Source of the DNA: an uncultured Mucispirillum sp.
Lineage (GTDB): Bacteria > Chrysiogenota > Deferribacteres > Deferribacterales > Mucispirillaceae
NCBI GenBank assembly: GCA_944326705.1
Contig: CALVEY010000003.1
Span: forward strand, 41,768-105,767
DNA: 64,000 bases
Direction of reading: 5' to 3'
The position numbers and the translations under genes are program-made. The notes beneath the pieces were generated by a model. That model was not told where the DNA came from. It made no database searches and saw only the letters and a list, made by a program, of their open reading frames with translations. Of this stretch, positions 1 through 8,407 are shown one piece after another; position 1 is the first letter of the stretch, and each line of letters starts with the position of its first letter.

Positions 1-634
1 TTTTAAAGTCTTCAAGTTTGTCTTTTAGATATTTTTTCAAAAATTCAGCGGCTTTCACTGATACTTCTTTACTTGTTAGCTTTTGATTATAATCTATTAG
101 TTCATATGCATAAATTTTATCATCAAACCAGTTTGGAATTTCTGTATATTCTTCAGAATGGTTTTTCTGTCTTAATAAATCTAAATTATATTTTTCATTG
201 TATAAATATAATTCAAAAGAAATTACTGGATTTTTTACATCATTTTTTCCTTTTATACTCTCATTTGTATAGTAAAAAGCAATATAAAAATCAAAAGTAA
301 TATCTGATTTATTACCTGGTCCATACTGCCTTAATGTTATATCGCAACCAATATAATTATCTTCCTCAAGTTCATATTCATCAGATATAGATTCAATAAA
401 ATCTGCATTTTCAAGTTCTTCTACTAAATAGTTATAGCTGCTAGATAAATATTCTTTCATATCTAATACTGCAACTTCATATAGATAACGAACTTTTTTT
501 ATATTTTCTTCTGTTAAAATATCTTTCAAATTATTTTCTTGCAATAATTCACTGTTATCAACTATATTTAATATTCCATTATATGCATTTTCTAAAAAAT
601 AATTTGTTACTTTTAGTAATTTATTGTTTTCCAT
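1..634 (-). CDS. Acidic protein of unknown function, C-terminus beyond window
   Basis: I read an open frame from an ATG at 634 down to the window edge: at least 211 residues with no stop. The protein starts MENNKLLKVTNYFLENAY, is rich in Asp/Glu and aromatic residues, and shows no signal peptide or membrane segment. I do not recognise the family. Its ATG lies 14 bases inside the 3' end of the upstream nuclease-like gene, so the two are almost certainly co-transcribed and translationally coupled. That pairing suggests they act together, but no function can be assigned. The stop codon is outside the window. Confidence 0.75.
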   Translation of the reverse strand, partial: MENNKLLKVTNYFLENAYNGILNIVDNSELLQENNLKDILTEENIKKVRYLYEVAVLDMKEYLSSSYNYLVEELENADFIESISDEYELEEDNYIGCDITLRQYGPGNKSDITFDFYIAFYYTNESIKGKNDVKNPVISFELYLYNEKYNLDLLRQKNHSEEYTEIPNWFDDKIYAYELIDYNQKLTSKEVSVKAAEFLKKYLKDKLEDFK

Positions 635-1577
635 TAATTGCCTCCATTACTTCTTTATATTTTTCCATAAATCTTGCACTCATAATAAACATATTATAAT
701 CATTATCATTAAATTTATCTATATCTTCTATATCATATAAATGTGTAAGAATATTTGACAGCCACATTTGAAAAAATATACCATCATTACTGTCTTCTAT
801 TTTACTAAAATCCACAGTACTCCAGTCTTTCTCATCTGTTTTACTAAACTTGTAGCTGTTATATCCTGCATAAAAAGCTGCTGCTAAATCAAGCCATGTA
901 ATATTTTTAAATTCCTTACATTTTGGAGTTGCTTCTTCAACTGTGAGATATACAAACCCAAAAGCTTTATTTTGTTTTGCTTTATAATATCTTTCTGTTT
1001 GGTCTTTACCTTCTTTTGATTTTATCTTAGCTTCTATAACAAGTTCATTTTTTTCATCTTCATTTTCATTACATATACATAATACATCTAATCTATCTAG
1101 TGAGTCATCTTGAAGCCTAGCTTCACATTCTGCTTCTTTTAAAGTATATTCATCATGATTTTTAAGTAAGAATAAAATACTTTTAAATAGTTTGTCTCTA
1201 AATTCACTTTCCCTTAAAAAGTGACTTAGTAAATATGTATAGGCAGTTTCACTTGTTATTTTTTTATATCCCATAACATTTGTATTTGATTTAAGTGGAG
1301 AAAATCTATATTCTTTAAAATATGAGAACCATTTTATATTTTCTTTAAATGTTCCTTTAAGAGCTTCATTTAATGCTTGATTTAAGTCGCCTAGATTTTC
1401 TTTAACAAATTCAAAATCTTCATCTAAGCAAGTTGTAAACCTTTTTACTATTTTGTTCAATTCATCATTTAACTGTTTATTCATTAATTCCAAATTTTCA
1501 GATATGAAGTTTAAGTCATTATCTAAAAATGCAATAAATTCTTTTACAGTTTGTTCATTAGCTTGTATGTTATCCAT
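621..1577 (-). CDS. PD-(D/E)XK nuclease-superfamily protein
   Basis: 318 residues. The N-terminal ~90 residues are probably helical or coiled-coil and hold two related heptad-like stretches (EFIAFLDNDLNFISENLELM and CLDEDFEFVKENLGDLNQAL). The core has the nuclease signature: an Asp in RLDVLCI, then ELVIEAKIKSKEG with E-x-K, followed by DQTERYYKA, FVYLT and ITWLDLA. This order matches the PDDEXK_4-type families, whose members are mostly uncharacterised or linked to mobile and defence genes. It overlaps the following unknown gene by 14 bases and ends the minus-strand run after rpsU. The nuclease fold is fairly sure; the substrate is unknown. Confidence 0.7.
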   Translation of the reverse strand: MDNIQANEQTVKEFIAFLDNDLNFISENLELMNKQLNDELNKIVKRFTTCLDEDFEFVKENLGDLNQALNEALKGTFKENIKWFSYFKEYRFSPLKSNTNVMGYKKITSETAYTYLLSHFLRESEFRDKLFKSILFLLKNHDEYTLKEAECEARLQDDSLDRLDVLCICNENEDEKNELVIEAKIKSKEGKDQTERYYKAKQNKAFGFVYLTVEEATPKCKEFKNITWLDLAAAFYAGYNSYKFSKTDEKDWSTVDFSKIEDSNDGIFFQMWLSNILTHLYDIEDIDKFNDNDYNMFIMSARFMEKYKEVMEAINGKQ

Positions 1578-1689
1578 AATTATTCCTATATTCTATAATA
1601 AAATAGTCATAAATCTGTATTATAAATATAAATATTATGCAGTAATTATAGACATATATATGTATTAAGTCAAGTTTTTAATTTTTAAT

Positions 1690-1724
1690 ACAAAAAAAGA
1701 CCCTTCTAGTAAAGGGCCTTTTTT
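1690..1724 (-). terminator. Rho-independent terminator after rpsU
   Basis: Read on the minus strand, GGCCCTT pairs with AAGGGTC across a six-base loop, followed by a run of about seven T. A T run also follows on the plus strand, so it may work in both directions. It sits directly after the rpsU stop and separates the lon-rpsU unit from the nuclease-like pair. Confidence 0.8.
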
Positions 1725-1727
1725 GTG

Positions 1728-1946
1728 CTACGCATTTTTGTAGCTTTTTTGAAGTTTTCTTTGTAACTTCTGTTGTTTGCGACGAGCTTTTAAAAGTTTT
1801 TTGCGTCTTACTTCTGTTGGTTTTTCATAGTAAGCGTGTTTTTTAATCTCACGGATTAAACCTTCCCGTTCGATTTTCTTTTTTAAAAGTTTTAATGCCT
1901 GGTCAACATTGTCGCCATCAACTCGGACGATTGCATTAACTGCCAA
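1728..1946 (-). CDS. rpsU: 30S ribosomal protein S21
   Basis: The protein is a short, very basic S21 homologue (AVNAIVRVDGDNVDQALKLLKKKIEREGLIREIKKH..., with a Lys/Arg-rich tail). S21 binds the 30S subunit and helps initiation. I prefer the TTG start at 1946 (72 residues) because an AAGGTGG ribosome-binding site lies five bases upstream. A GTG at 1955 (75 residues) would place that site inside the gene. The gene follows lon by about 22 bases and is probably transcribed with it; a terminator follows. Confidence 0.9.
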   Translation of the reverse strand: MAVNAIVRVDGDNVDQALKLLKKKIEREGLIREIKKHAYYEKPTEVRRKKLLKARRKQQKLQRKLQKSYKNA

Positions 1947-1968
1947 CGTGTCCACCTTCTTTCATAGT

Positions 1969-4278
1969 TTATTTTAGAACAAGCGCTCTTACTTCATCAA
2001 AAGTAGAAACAAGCTTGAATTCCATTTCATTTCTAACATCTTCTGGGATATCCGTCAAGTCTTTTTCGTTTTGGGTAGGGCAGATTACTGTTCTTATGCC
2101 AGCGCGGTGTGCCGCAAGCACTTTTTCTTTAAGCCCGCCAATCTGTAAAACTTTACCCCTTAATGTTATTTCTCCTGTCATAGCTATTTTACAGTTTGCT
2201 TTTCTTTCTGATACTGCTGATAAAATAGCTGTAGCCATTGTTATGCCTGCTGATGGTCCGTCTTTTGGCACTGCACCTTCTGGCACATGTAAATGTATAT
2301 CAAAATCTTTAAACCTGTAAGCCGGCACTCCTGCATCACTAGCTATGCTTTTTACTACTGAATAAGCAATATTTGCAGATTCTTTCATTACATCGCCAAG
2401 ATGACCTGTTACAATCAGTTTGCCGCTGCCTTCAAAAAGTGCCACTTCTATCTGCAGTAAATCACCGCCATACTGTGTCCAGGCAAGCCCTGTTGCAACC
2501 CCCATTTCTTCATCATCATATACTCCGCCGATTCTAAATTTTCTTGGTCCTAAATATTCCCTTGTTAATTTATCATCAACTTCTATATGCTCTATGCTTT
2601 CATCAGTAACAAGTTTTTTTACACTTTTTCTGATTAATGATGCAATATTTCTTTCAAGTGAGCGCACACCTGCTTCTTTTGTGTAATATGTTATAAGTTC
2701 CATTACAGCGCTGTCTGTTACTGTAATTTTACCTTCTTCCACATTATGCTCTTTTAATTCCTTAGGGATTAAAAAGCCCCGTGCAATATGCAGTTTTTCC
2801 TGCTCAGTATAGCCTGAAAGGCGTATAACTTCCATTCTGTCTAAAAGCGGTGCTGGAATAGTTTCCAGTGAGTTTGCTGTTGTAATAAAAAACACTTTTG
2901 ATAAGTCCAGCTCTGTTTCAAGATAATGGTCAGTAAATGTGTTATTCTGCTCTGGGTCTAAAGCTTCAAGTAAAGCTGACGCTGGGTCGCCCCTGTAATC
3001 TGAGCCTATTTTATCTATTTCATCAAGTAAAAATACAGGGTTCATACTGCCTGCTTTTTTCATAGACTGCACAATTTTACCAGGAAGAGCGCCAATATAT
3101 GTTCTTCTATGGCCTCTGATTTCTGCTTCATCTCTTACACCGCCCATACTCATGCGCACAAATTTTCTGCCCATAGCATCTGCAATAGAGCGTGCAAGTG
3201 ATGTTTTACCAACTCCCGGCGGACCTACAAAGCATATAATAGAGCCTTTCATATTTTCAGAATATTTCCTGACAGATAAAAACTCTAATATTCTTTCTTT
3301 TGGTTTTTCTAAGCCGTAGTGGTCTTTATTAAGCACTTCTTCTGCATGCTTAATATCTATTATATCTTCTGTTTTAATATTCCATGGCAGGCTTACAATC
3401 CAGTCAAGATAGTTGCGGACAACTGTTGTTTCTGCACTCATTGGCGGCATAAAGCGAAGTTTTTTCAGCTCTTTTTCTGCCCTGTCTTTTACCTGCTCAG
3501 GCATATCCATTTCTTTTATCTTCTGCTCTATCTCATCAATATCTGCTTTATAGTCATCTTCTTTGCCCATCTCTTTTTGGATAGCTTTCATCTGCTCATT
3601 TAAGTAGTATTCCTTTTGAGACTGGCTCATGCGTGCTTTTACTCTGTTTTTTATACGGTCATCTATTTTTAAAAGCTCCAGTTCTGTCTGGATAAGCTCC
3701 ATAACCTTTTCTGCACGCTCAATAGGGTTATTAATATCTAATACACTTTGAAAATCCTGTGCTTTTACTTTAAGATTAGCTGCAATCATAAAAGTAAGCC
3801 TTGTTAAGTTTTCTGATTGTATTATATTGTTATATAATTCCTGATTAACACGCTTTGTCTGCCCAACATAAGTTTCAAAGTTTTTAACAAGCATAAATCT
3901 GGCAGTATCCATATCTTTTATATCTGCCTGCTCGTCTTCTATTAACTCTACATCAGCAAAATAACAGTCATCATCAAGGTTAAGACTTGTCATTTTTGCT
4001 CTTTTTAAGCCTTCTATTAATACTTTAACATTGCCATCAGGCAGCTGCAGAGTCTGCAGGACTCTTGCGATAACACCTGTTTCATTTAAATCATCCTGCG
4101 CTGGGTTATCTGTTGCTGCATCTTTTTGCAGTGTGAGAAAAAGCCTTTTATCAGTTGTATTTGCAATATGCAGAGCTTTCACAGAACGAGGTCTGCCCAC
4201 AAAAATAGGCATAATCATATGAGGAAATACTACCACATCTCGTAAAGGGATAACTGTAAACTGTTCTTTTTGACTCAT
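1969..4278 (-). CDS. lon: ATP-dependent Lon protease
   Basis: 769 residues, the usual size for LonA. The N-terminal substrate-binding domain (VIPLRDVVVFPHMIMPIFVGR) is followed by an AAA+ module with Walker A GPPGVGKTS near residue 350 and Walker B FLLDEIDK. The C-terminal protease domain carries the catalytic Ser in PKDGPSAG and the Lys in GEITLRGKVLQIGGLKEK. It degrades misfolded and regulatory proteins in the cytosol. It lies 23 bases after clpX and just before rpsU, so clpX-lon-rpsU is probably one unit. Confidence 0.97.
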   Translation of the reverse strand: MSQKEQFTVIPLRDVVVFPHMIMPIFVGRPRSVKALHIANTTDKRLFLTLQKDAATDNPAQDDLNETGVIARVLQTLQLPDGNVKVLIEGLKRAKMTSLNLDDDCYFADVELIEDEQADIKDMDTARFMLVKNFETYVGQTKRVNQELYNNIIQSENLTRLTFMIAANLKVKAQDFQSVLDINNPIERAEKVMELIQTELELLKIDDRIKNRVKARMSQSQKEYYLNEQMKAIQKEMGKEDDYKADIDEIEQKIKEMDMPEQVKDRAEKELKKLRFMPPMSAETTVVRNYLDWIVSLPWNIKTEDIIDIKHAEEVLNKDHYGLEKPKERILEFLSVRKYSENMKGSIICFVGPPGVGKTSLARSIADAMGRKFVRMSMGGVRDEAEIRGHRRTYIGALPGKIVQSMKKAGSMNPVFLLDEIDKIGSDYRGDPASALLEALDPEQNNTFTDHYLETELDLSKVFFITTANSLETIPAPLLDRMEVIRLSGYTEQEKLHIARGFLIPKELKEHNVEEGKITVTDSAVMELITYYTKEAGVRSLERNIASLIRKSVKKLVTDESIEHIEVDDKLTREYLGPRKFRIGGVYDDEEMGVATGLAWTQYGGDLLQIEVALFEGSGKLIVTGHLGDVMKESANIAYSVVKSIASDAGVPAYRFKDFDIHLHVPEGAVPKDGPSAGITMATAILSAVSERKANCKIAMTGEITLRGKVLQIGGLKEKVLAAHRAGIRTVICPTQNEKDLTDIPEDVRNEMEFKLVSTFDEVRALVLK

Positions 4279-4301
4279 AATTTTACAACCTTATTTATTT
4301 T

Positions 4302-5630
4302 TTATGCAGTTTCCTGCCCGTTTTCAGCAGGTTTTGGCATTTTAAATTCTTCTGCATCTTTTTCGTTTATTTCTTCTTTGCTGTTATCATCAATTCTTAC
4401 TAATATTGGCTCTGCCTTATCAGTGATAACTTCTTCATTAATGATACACTCTCTTATGCTGCCTGCTTCTGATGGGATTTTATACATAACATCAAGCATA
4501 GCATCTTCTAATATAGAGCGAAGCCCCCTTGCACCTGTTTTGCGTTTGATTGCAAGTTTTGCTACAGCACGAAGAGCATTTTCTGTAAAAGTAAGTTTTA
4601 CATCGTCAAAACCAAGCATAGCTTCATACTGTTTAATAAGTGAGTTATGCGGCTCTACTAATATGCGGACAAGTGCATCTTCATCAAGCTCATCAAGGGC
4701 AGCAGTTATTGGCAGCCTGCCTACAAATTCAGGGATAAGCCCGTATTTTACAAAATCATCTGGTTCAAGCTGTTTTAAAAGCTCCATACGCTTCATATTT
4801 TTAGCGTTTTTAGTATTTTCGCCGTCAACTGCACCAAAACCAAGAGTTTTTTTGCCTACACGCCTTTTAATGATATCTTCCATACCGTCAAAAGCACCAC
4901 CGCATATAAAAAGAATATTTGTAGTATCAACCTGTATATATTCCTGCTGCGGATGTTTTCTGCCGCCCTGTGGTGGAACATTTGCCACTGTGCCTTCTAT
5001 AATTTTTAAAAGTGCCTGCTGAACACCCTCACCAGAAACATCTCTTGTTATAGACGGACTGTCGCCTTTTTTAGATATTTTATCTATCTCATCAATAAAG
5101 ATTATGCCGCGCTCTGCCATTTCTACATTATGGTCTGCATTCTGCAGAAGTTTAAGAACTACATTTTCTACATCTTCGCCCACATAACCTGCTTCTGTTA
5201 ATGTAGTAGCATCTGCTATTGCAAAAGGCACATTTAAAAGCCTTGCTAATGTTCTTGCAAGCAGTGTTTTACCAGTGCCTGTTGAGCCTATAAGTAAAAT
5301 ATTGCTTTTTTCAAGCTCTACATCGCTTTTAGATGCATACTGAATACGCTTATAGTGGTTATATACTGCAACACTTAAAACACGCTTTGCATCGTCCTGA
5401 CCAATAACATATTCATTTAATTTTTTATGGATTTCTTCAGGAGTTGGAAGGTCAATATATGCCTGCTCTTCTCCATTATATTTTGTATCTTCTAAAATAA
5501 CTTCCTGACATAACTGCACACAACTGTCGCAAATGTATGTTCCTTCCTGCTGTCCTGCTATAAGTTTTTTTACTTCATCTCTGCCTTTGTTGCAAAAAGA
5601 ACAGCGGATATCATCATCAAATCTAGACAT
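4302..5630 (-). CDS. clpX: ClpX, ATPase subunit of ClpXP
   Basis: 442 residues. The N-terminal C4 zinc-binding domain has its cysteines in [13 protein letters not shown] and [10 protein letters not shown]. It is followed by Walker A GSTGTGKT, Walker [11 protein letters not shown], the GYVGEDVE pore region and the C-terminal AAA+ lid. ClpX unfolds tagged substrates and feeds them to ClpP. The gene follows clpP on the same strand, but a strong terminator and about 275 bases separate them, so clpX has its own promoter in that gap. Confidence 0.97.
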   Translation of the reverse strand: MSRFDDDIRCSFCNKGRDEVKKLIAGQQEGTYICDSCVQLCQEVILEDTKYNGEEQAYIDLPTPEEIHKKLNEYVIGQDDAKRVLSVAVYNHYKRIQYASKSDVELEKSNILLIGSTGTGKTLLARTLARLLNVPFAIADATTLTEAGYVGEDVENVVLKLLQNADHNVEMAERGIIFIDEIDKISKKGDSPSITRDVSGEGVQQALLKIIEGTVANVPPQGGRKHPQQEYIQVDTTNILFICGGAFDGMEDIIKRRVGKKTLGFGAVDGENTKNAKNMKRMELLKQLEPDDFVKYGLIPEFVGRLPITAALDELDEDALVRILVEPHNSLIKQYEAMLGFDDVKLTFTENALRAVAKLAIKRKTGARGLRSILEDAMLDVMYKIPSEAGSIRECIINEEVITDKAEPILVRIDDNSKEEINEKDAEEFKMPKPAENGQETA

Positions 5631-5852
5631 TATTTCCTCCAGAATGTATCTGTAAACTAAAAAATTATATCGGTATTTTTTTAAATTATATTATATATTT
5701 TTACACTTATACTACTTATGCGCATATTAATATAATATATAATATAAATAATGCAATAAAAGATTATCTTAATATACACATTGCATATAAAATATAATAT
5801 ACGCTAAATTTTAGCAATTGGTTATAATATTCCTGTGTCTGTGGCTTTTTTA

Positions 5853-5881
5853 CCAAAAAAGCCACCTAATGCAGGTGGCTT
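5853..5881 (-). terminator. Rho-independent terminator between clpP and clpX
   Basis: On the minus strand, GCCACCT pairs with AGGTGGC over a five-base loop and is followed by six T. A second GTGGC/GCCAC pair lies just beyond, at 5841-5865. It marks the end of the tig-clpP unit. The remaining part of the clpP-clpX gap (5640-5830) is very AT-rich and presumably holds the clpX promoter, which I could not place. Confidence 0.85.
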
Positions 5882-5905
5882 TGTATATTATATTTTATAT
5901 TCTTG

Positions 5906-6496
5906 TCAAGCGCGTTTTTCAAATACATTATCAATTAAGCCATACTCTTTTGCTTCTGCACTGCTCATAAAATAATCACGCTCAGTATCAGCAGCAACTT
6001 TTTCATAAGGCTGGCCTGTATTTGCAGATAAAATTCTGTTTAAATGCTCTTTTGTTTTGATAATCTCATTAGTTTGAATAAGAATATCAGTTGCCTGGCC
6101 TCTAAAACCGCCTGATGGCTGGTGTATCATAATGCGGGCATTAGGCACTGCAGAGCGTTTACCTTTTGCACCTGCTGCAAGTAAAAATGCACCCATGCTG
6201 GCAGCCTGACCTAAGCATATTGTTGCCACATCAGGTTTAATATAGTTCATAGTGTCGTATATTGCCATACCTGATGTAATAACCCCACCTGGAGAGTTAA
6301 TGTATAAATAAATATCTTTATCAGGGTCATCAGCTTCTAAAAATAAAAGCTGAGCACATATTATATTTGCCACATGGTCATCAACTTCTGTGCCAAGAAA
6401 TATTATTCTGTCTTTTAAAAGGCGGGAATATATATCATATGAACGCTCGCCGCCTCTGCCTGTCTGCTCTATAACGTAAGGTACATAATAGCTCAT
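5906..6496 (-). CDS. clpP: ClpP, proteolytic subunit of the Clp protease
   Basis: 196 residues, normal length. The catalytic Ser is in [14 protein letters not shown], the His in MIHQPSGG and the Asp in [10 protein letters not shown]. The tetradecameric serine protease works with ClpX in the cytosol. It lies 18 bases after tig in the same direction and is followed by a strong terminator, so tig-clpP is one unit. Confidence 0.97.
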   Translation of the reverse strand: MSYYVPYVIEQTGRGGERSYDIYSRLLKDRIIFLGTEVDDHVANIICAQLLFLEADDPDKDIYLYINSPGGVITSGMAIYDTMNYIKPDVATICLGQAASMGAFLLAAGAKGKRSAVPNARIMIHQPSGGFRGQATDILIQTNEIIKTKEHLNRILSANTGQPYEKVAADTERDYFMSSAEAKEYGLIDNVFEKRA

Positions 6497-6514
6497 CTTA
6501 AAGCTCCCTAAGTA

Positions 6515-7984
6515 TTACTCTGCTGAATCTTCTTTCTTTTTAGAAGTTCTAGTTTTTTTAGGTTTTTCTTCAGCTTCTGTTTCTGTTTCTGCTTTTTTAG
6601 CAGATGCTTTTTTCTTAGGTTTTTCTTCTTTTTTGTCTTCTTCTTTTTGTGCTGCTGCAGCTGCTGCCTTTGAAGCTTCGTATTCTTTTTTAGTCATTTT
6701 AGATTCTTCAGCTTTATTTACACCAGCTAAGAATTTATATACTTTATCACCTAATATATCATTACGAACTGCTTCCATCTGCATTTGTGCTTCAAGCTCT
6801 TTTTTGATTTCTTCTACTGTTCTGCCTTGAAGCTCAGCATGGAAAGAAAGGAAGTTATTAATATCTTCTTCTTCAACAGCAATGTTTTCAAGTTTAGCTA
6901 CTTCATTAATAACGATAGCCTGTTTAACCTGCTCTTCAGCCTGAGCAAGATATCTTTGAGCCATCATTTCAAAAGAAATGCCAACTTGTTCTGGGTTTAA
7001 GCCCATTTGATAGAACTGGTTCATTGCATTAAATGCAAGACGGTCTGACTGTTCTTTTACAAATGAATATGGCACTTCAAATGGATTTTCTTTAACAATC
7101 TGCTCTAAAATCTGACCGAAAGCTTCTAACTGTGTAGCTTTATCAGCTTCTGTCTGCAGACCTTTTTTAAGTTTGCCTTTTAAGTCATCAAGACCTTTGC
7201 TGTTAGGGTCTATATCGCGAGCAAAGTCATCATTGATTTCTGGTTTAACTTTTTCTTTTATTTCATGAACAGTAACAGTGAAAACAACATCTTTTCCTGC
7301 TAATTCTGCACTATTATATTCTTTAGGGAAAGTAAGATTTAAATCTTTTGTTTCGCCTTTTTTCATACCAACAACGCCATCTTCAAAGCCTGGAATAAAC
7401 TGGCCGCTGCCAATATTTAAAGAGAAGCCTTTTGCTGTGCCGCCATCAAAAGCAACACCATCTTTTTTACCTTCAAAATCAATAACTGCTACATCGCCTT
7501 TTTGAACTGTATCTCTGTTTTCTACTGGTTCATAAGTCATATCTCTTTCTTGTAAAGTGATAAGTGCATCTTCAATATCAGCATCGCTGATTTCTACAGT
7601 AACTTTTTTAAAGTTGAAATCTTTATATTTATTAAGCTCTACTTTTGGGAAAACATCAACTCTTGCAGTAAATGAAATAGGTTTGTTTTCTTCAAACACT
7701 ACATCAGAAATATGAGCCTGAGATATTGGCACTATATTATTAGAAGTTAATGCGTCCTGCACAGCTTCATTTATAACTTTTTCAATAGCCTGAGATTTAA
7801 TTTGATGAGAAAATTGTTTTCTAGCGATTTCTCTAGGTGCTTTACCTGGGCGGAAACCATGGATTTTTGCTTTTGGAAGCAGTGTATCCAGCTCTTTATC
7901 TGCTGCTTTTTCAAAAACTTCATAAGGGATTTCTACCAAAAGCTCTTTTTGGGAACGCTCTGCATCATTAACTTGAACTTTCAT
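6515..7984 (-). CDS. tig: Trigger factor, ribosome-associated chaperone and prolyl isomerase
   Basis: 489 residues. The N-terminal ribosome-binding domain has the signature GFRPGKAP. It is followed by an FKBP-type isomerase domain (GDVAVIDFEGKKDGVAFDGG) and the helical C-terminal chaperone domain. The last ~65 residues are an extra Lys/Glu/Ala-rich tail (KKEEKPKKKASAKKAETE...), longer than the E. coli protein, probably disordered. The gene stands just upstream of clpP and just after the tRNA cluster. Confidence 0.95.
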   Translation of the reverse strand: MKVQVNDAERSQKELLVEIPYEVFEKAADKELDTLLPKAKIHGFRPGKAPREIARKQFSHQIKSQAIEKVINEAVQDALTSNNIVPISQAHISDVVFEENKPISFTARVDVFPKVELNKYKDFNFKKVTVEISDADIEDALITLQERDMTYEPVENRDTVQKGDVAVIDFEGKKDGVAFDGGTAKGFSLNIGSGQFIPGFEDGVVGMKKGETKDLNLTFPKEYNSAELAGKDVVFTVTVHEIKEKVKPEINDDFARDIDPNSKGLDDLKGKLKKGLQTEADKATQLEAFGQILEQIVKENPFEVPYSFVKEQSDRLAFNAMNQFYQMGLNPEQVGISFEMMAQRYLAQAEEQVKQAIVINEVAKLENIAVEEEDINNFLSFHAELQGRTVEEIKKELEAQMQMEAVRNDILGDKVYKFLAGVNKAEESKMTKKEYEASKAAAAAAQKEEDKKEEKPKKKASAKKAETETEAEEKPKKTRTSKKKEDSAE

Positions 7985-8048
7985 AAGGACTCCTTAAAAT
8001 AAATAAAAAGTAATATATATATTATTGAATTATTAGAAGCAAAAAAAG

Positions 8049-8121
8049 AGCGGGTGACGGGACTCGAACCCGCGACCTCAACCTTGGCAAGGTCACGCTC
8101 TACCAACTGAGCTACACCCGC
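8049..8121 (-). tRNA. tRNA-Gly (anticodon GCC)
   Basis: A 73-base cloverleaf on the minus strand: acceptor GCGGGTG/CACCCGC, D arm TAGCTCAGTTGGTAGAGC, anticodon loop with GCC, and T arm GGGTTCGAGTCCC. The 3' CCA is not encoded; T-rich sequence follows directly. It is the last tRNA in a His-Leu-Gly cluster leading into tig. Confidence 0.95.
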
Positions 8122-8150
8122 TTATATGCAAGAAATGACTAAATTGTGTA

Positions 8151-8231
8151 TGCGGATGAAGGGACTCGAACCCCCACGCCGAAGACACTAGATCCTAAGT
8201 CTAGCGCGTCTACCAATTCCGCCACATCCGC
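8151..8231 (-). tRNA. tRNA-Leu (anticodon TAG)
   Basis: An 81-base class II tRNA on the minus strand. It has acceptor GCGGATG/CATCCGC, the leucine D arm GGCGGAATTGGTAGACGC, an anticodon stem CTAGA/TCTAG with loop CTTAGGA (anticodon TAG), a short variable arm, and T arm GGGGTTCGAGTCCC. CCA is not encoded. It lies between tRNA-His and tRNA-Gly. Confidence 0.95.
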
Positions 8232-8245
8232 GTAATCTGTAAAAG

Positions 8246-8319
8246 GGTGGATGACGGGGCTCGAACCCGCGACAACAGGAGCCACAATCCTGGACTCTAC
8301 CAACTGAGCTACATCCACC
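8246..8319 (-). tRNA. tRNA-His (anticodon GTG)
   Basis: 74 bases on the minus strand. The acceptor stem can form eight pairs (GGTGGATG/CATCCACC), consistent with the extra G at position -1 that marks histidine tRNAs. D arm TAGCTCAGTTGGTAGAGT, anticodon GTG, and T arm GGGTTCGAGCCCC are present. CCA is not encoded. It is the promoter-proximal gene of the cluster. Confidence 0.95.
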
Positions 8320-8342
8320 GTGCTATCTCATTAGAGTTAAGA

Positions 8343-8371
8343 CTTATAATACTTTTTTTAAATGTTGTCAA
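8343..8371 (-). promoter_or_regulatory. Sigma-70-type promoter of the tRNA cluster
   Basis: On the minus strand a perfect -35 TTGACA is followed after 17 bases by TATAAG. The -10 ends about 24 bases before tRNA-His. It probably drives His-Leu-Gly and perhaps reads into tig. Confidence 0.7.
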
Positions 8372-8407
8372 GCAAAAAATTTTAACTTTTTAAATATCTG
8401 CTTATAA

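Noticed and set aside
8028..8048. T run after tRNA-Gly as a terminator
   Set aside because: There is no separate stem besides the tRNA itself; read-through into tig is possible, so I did not list it.
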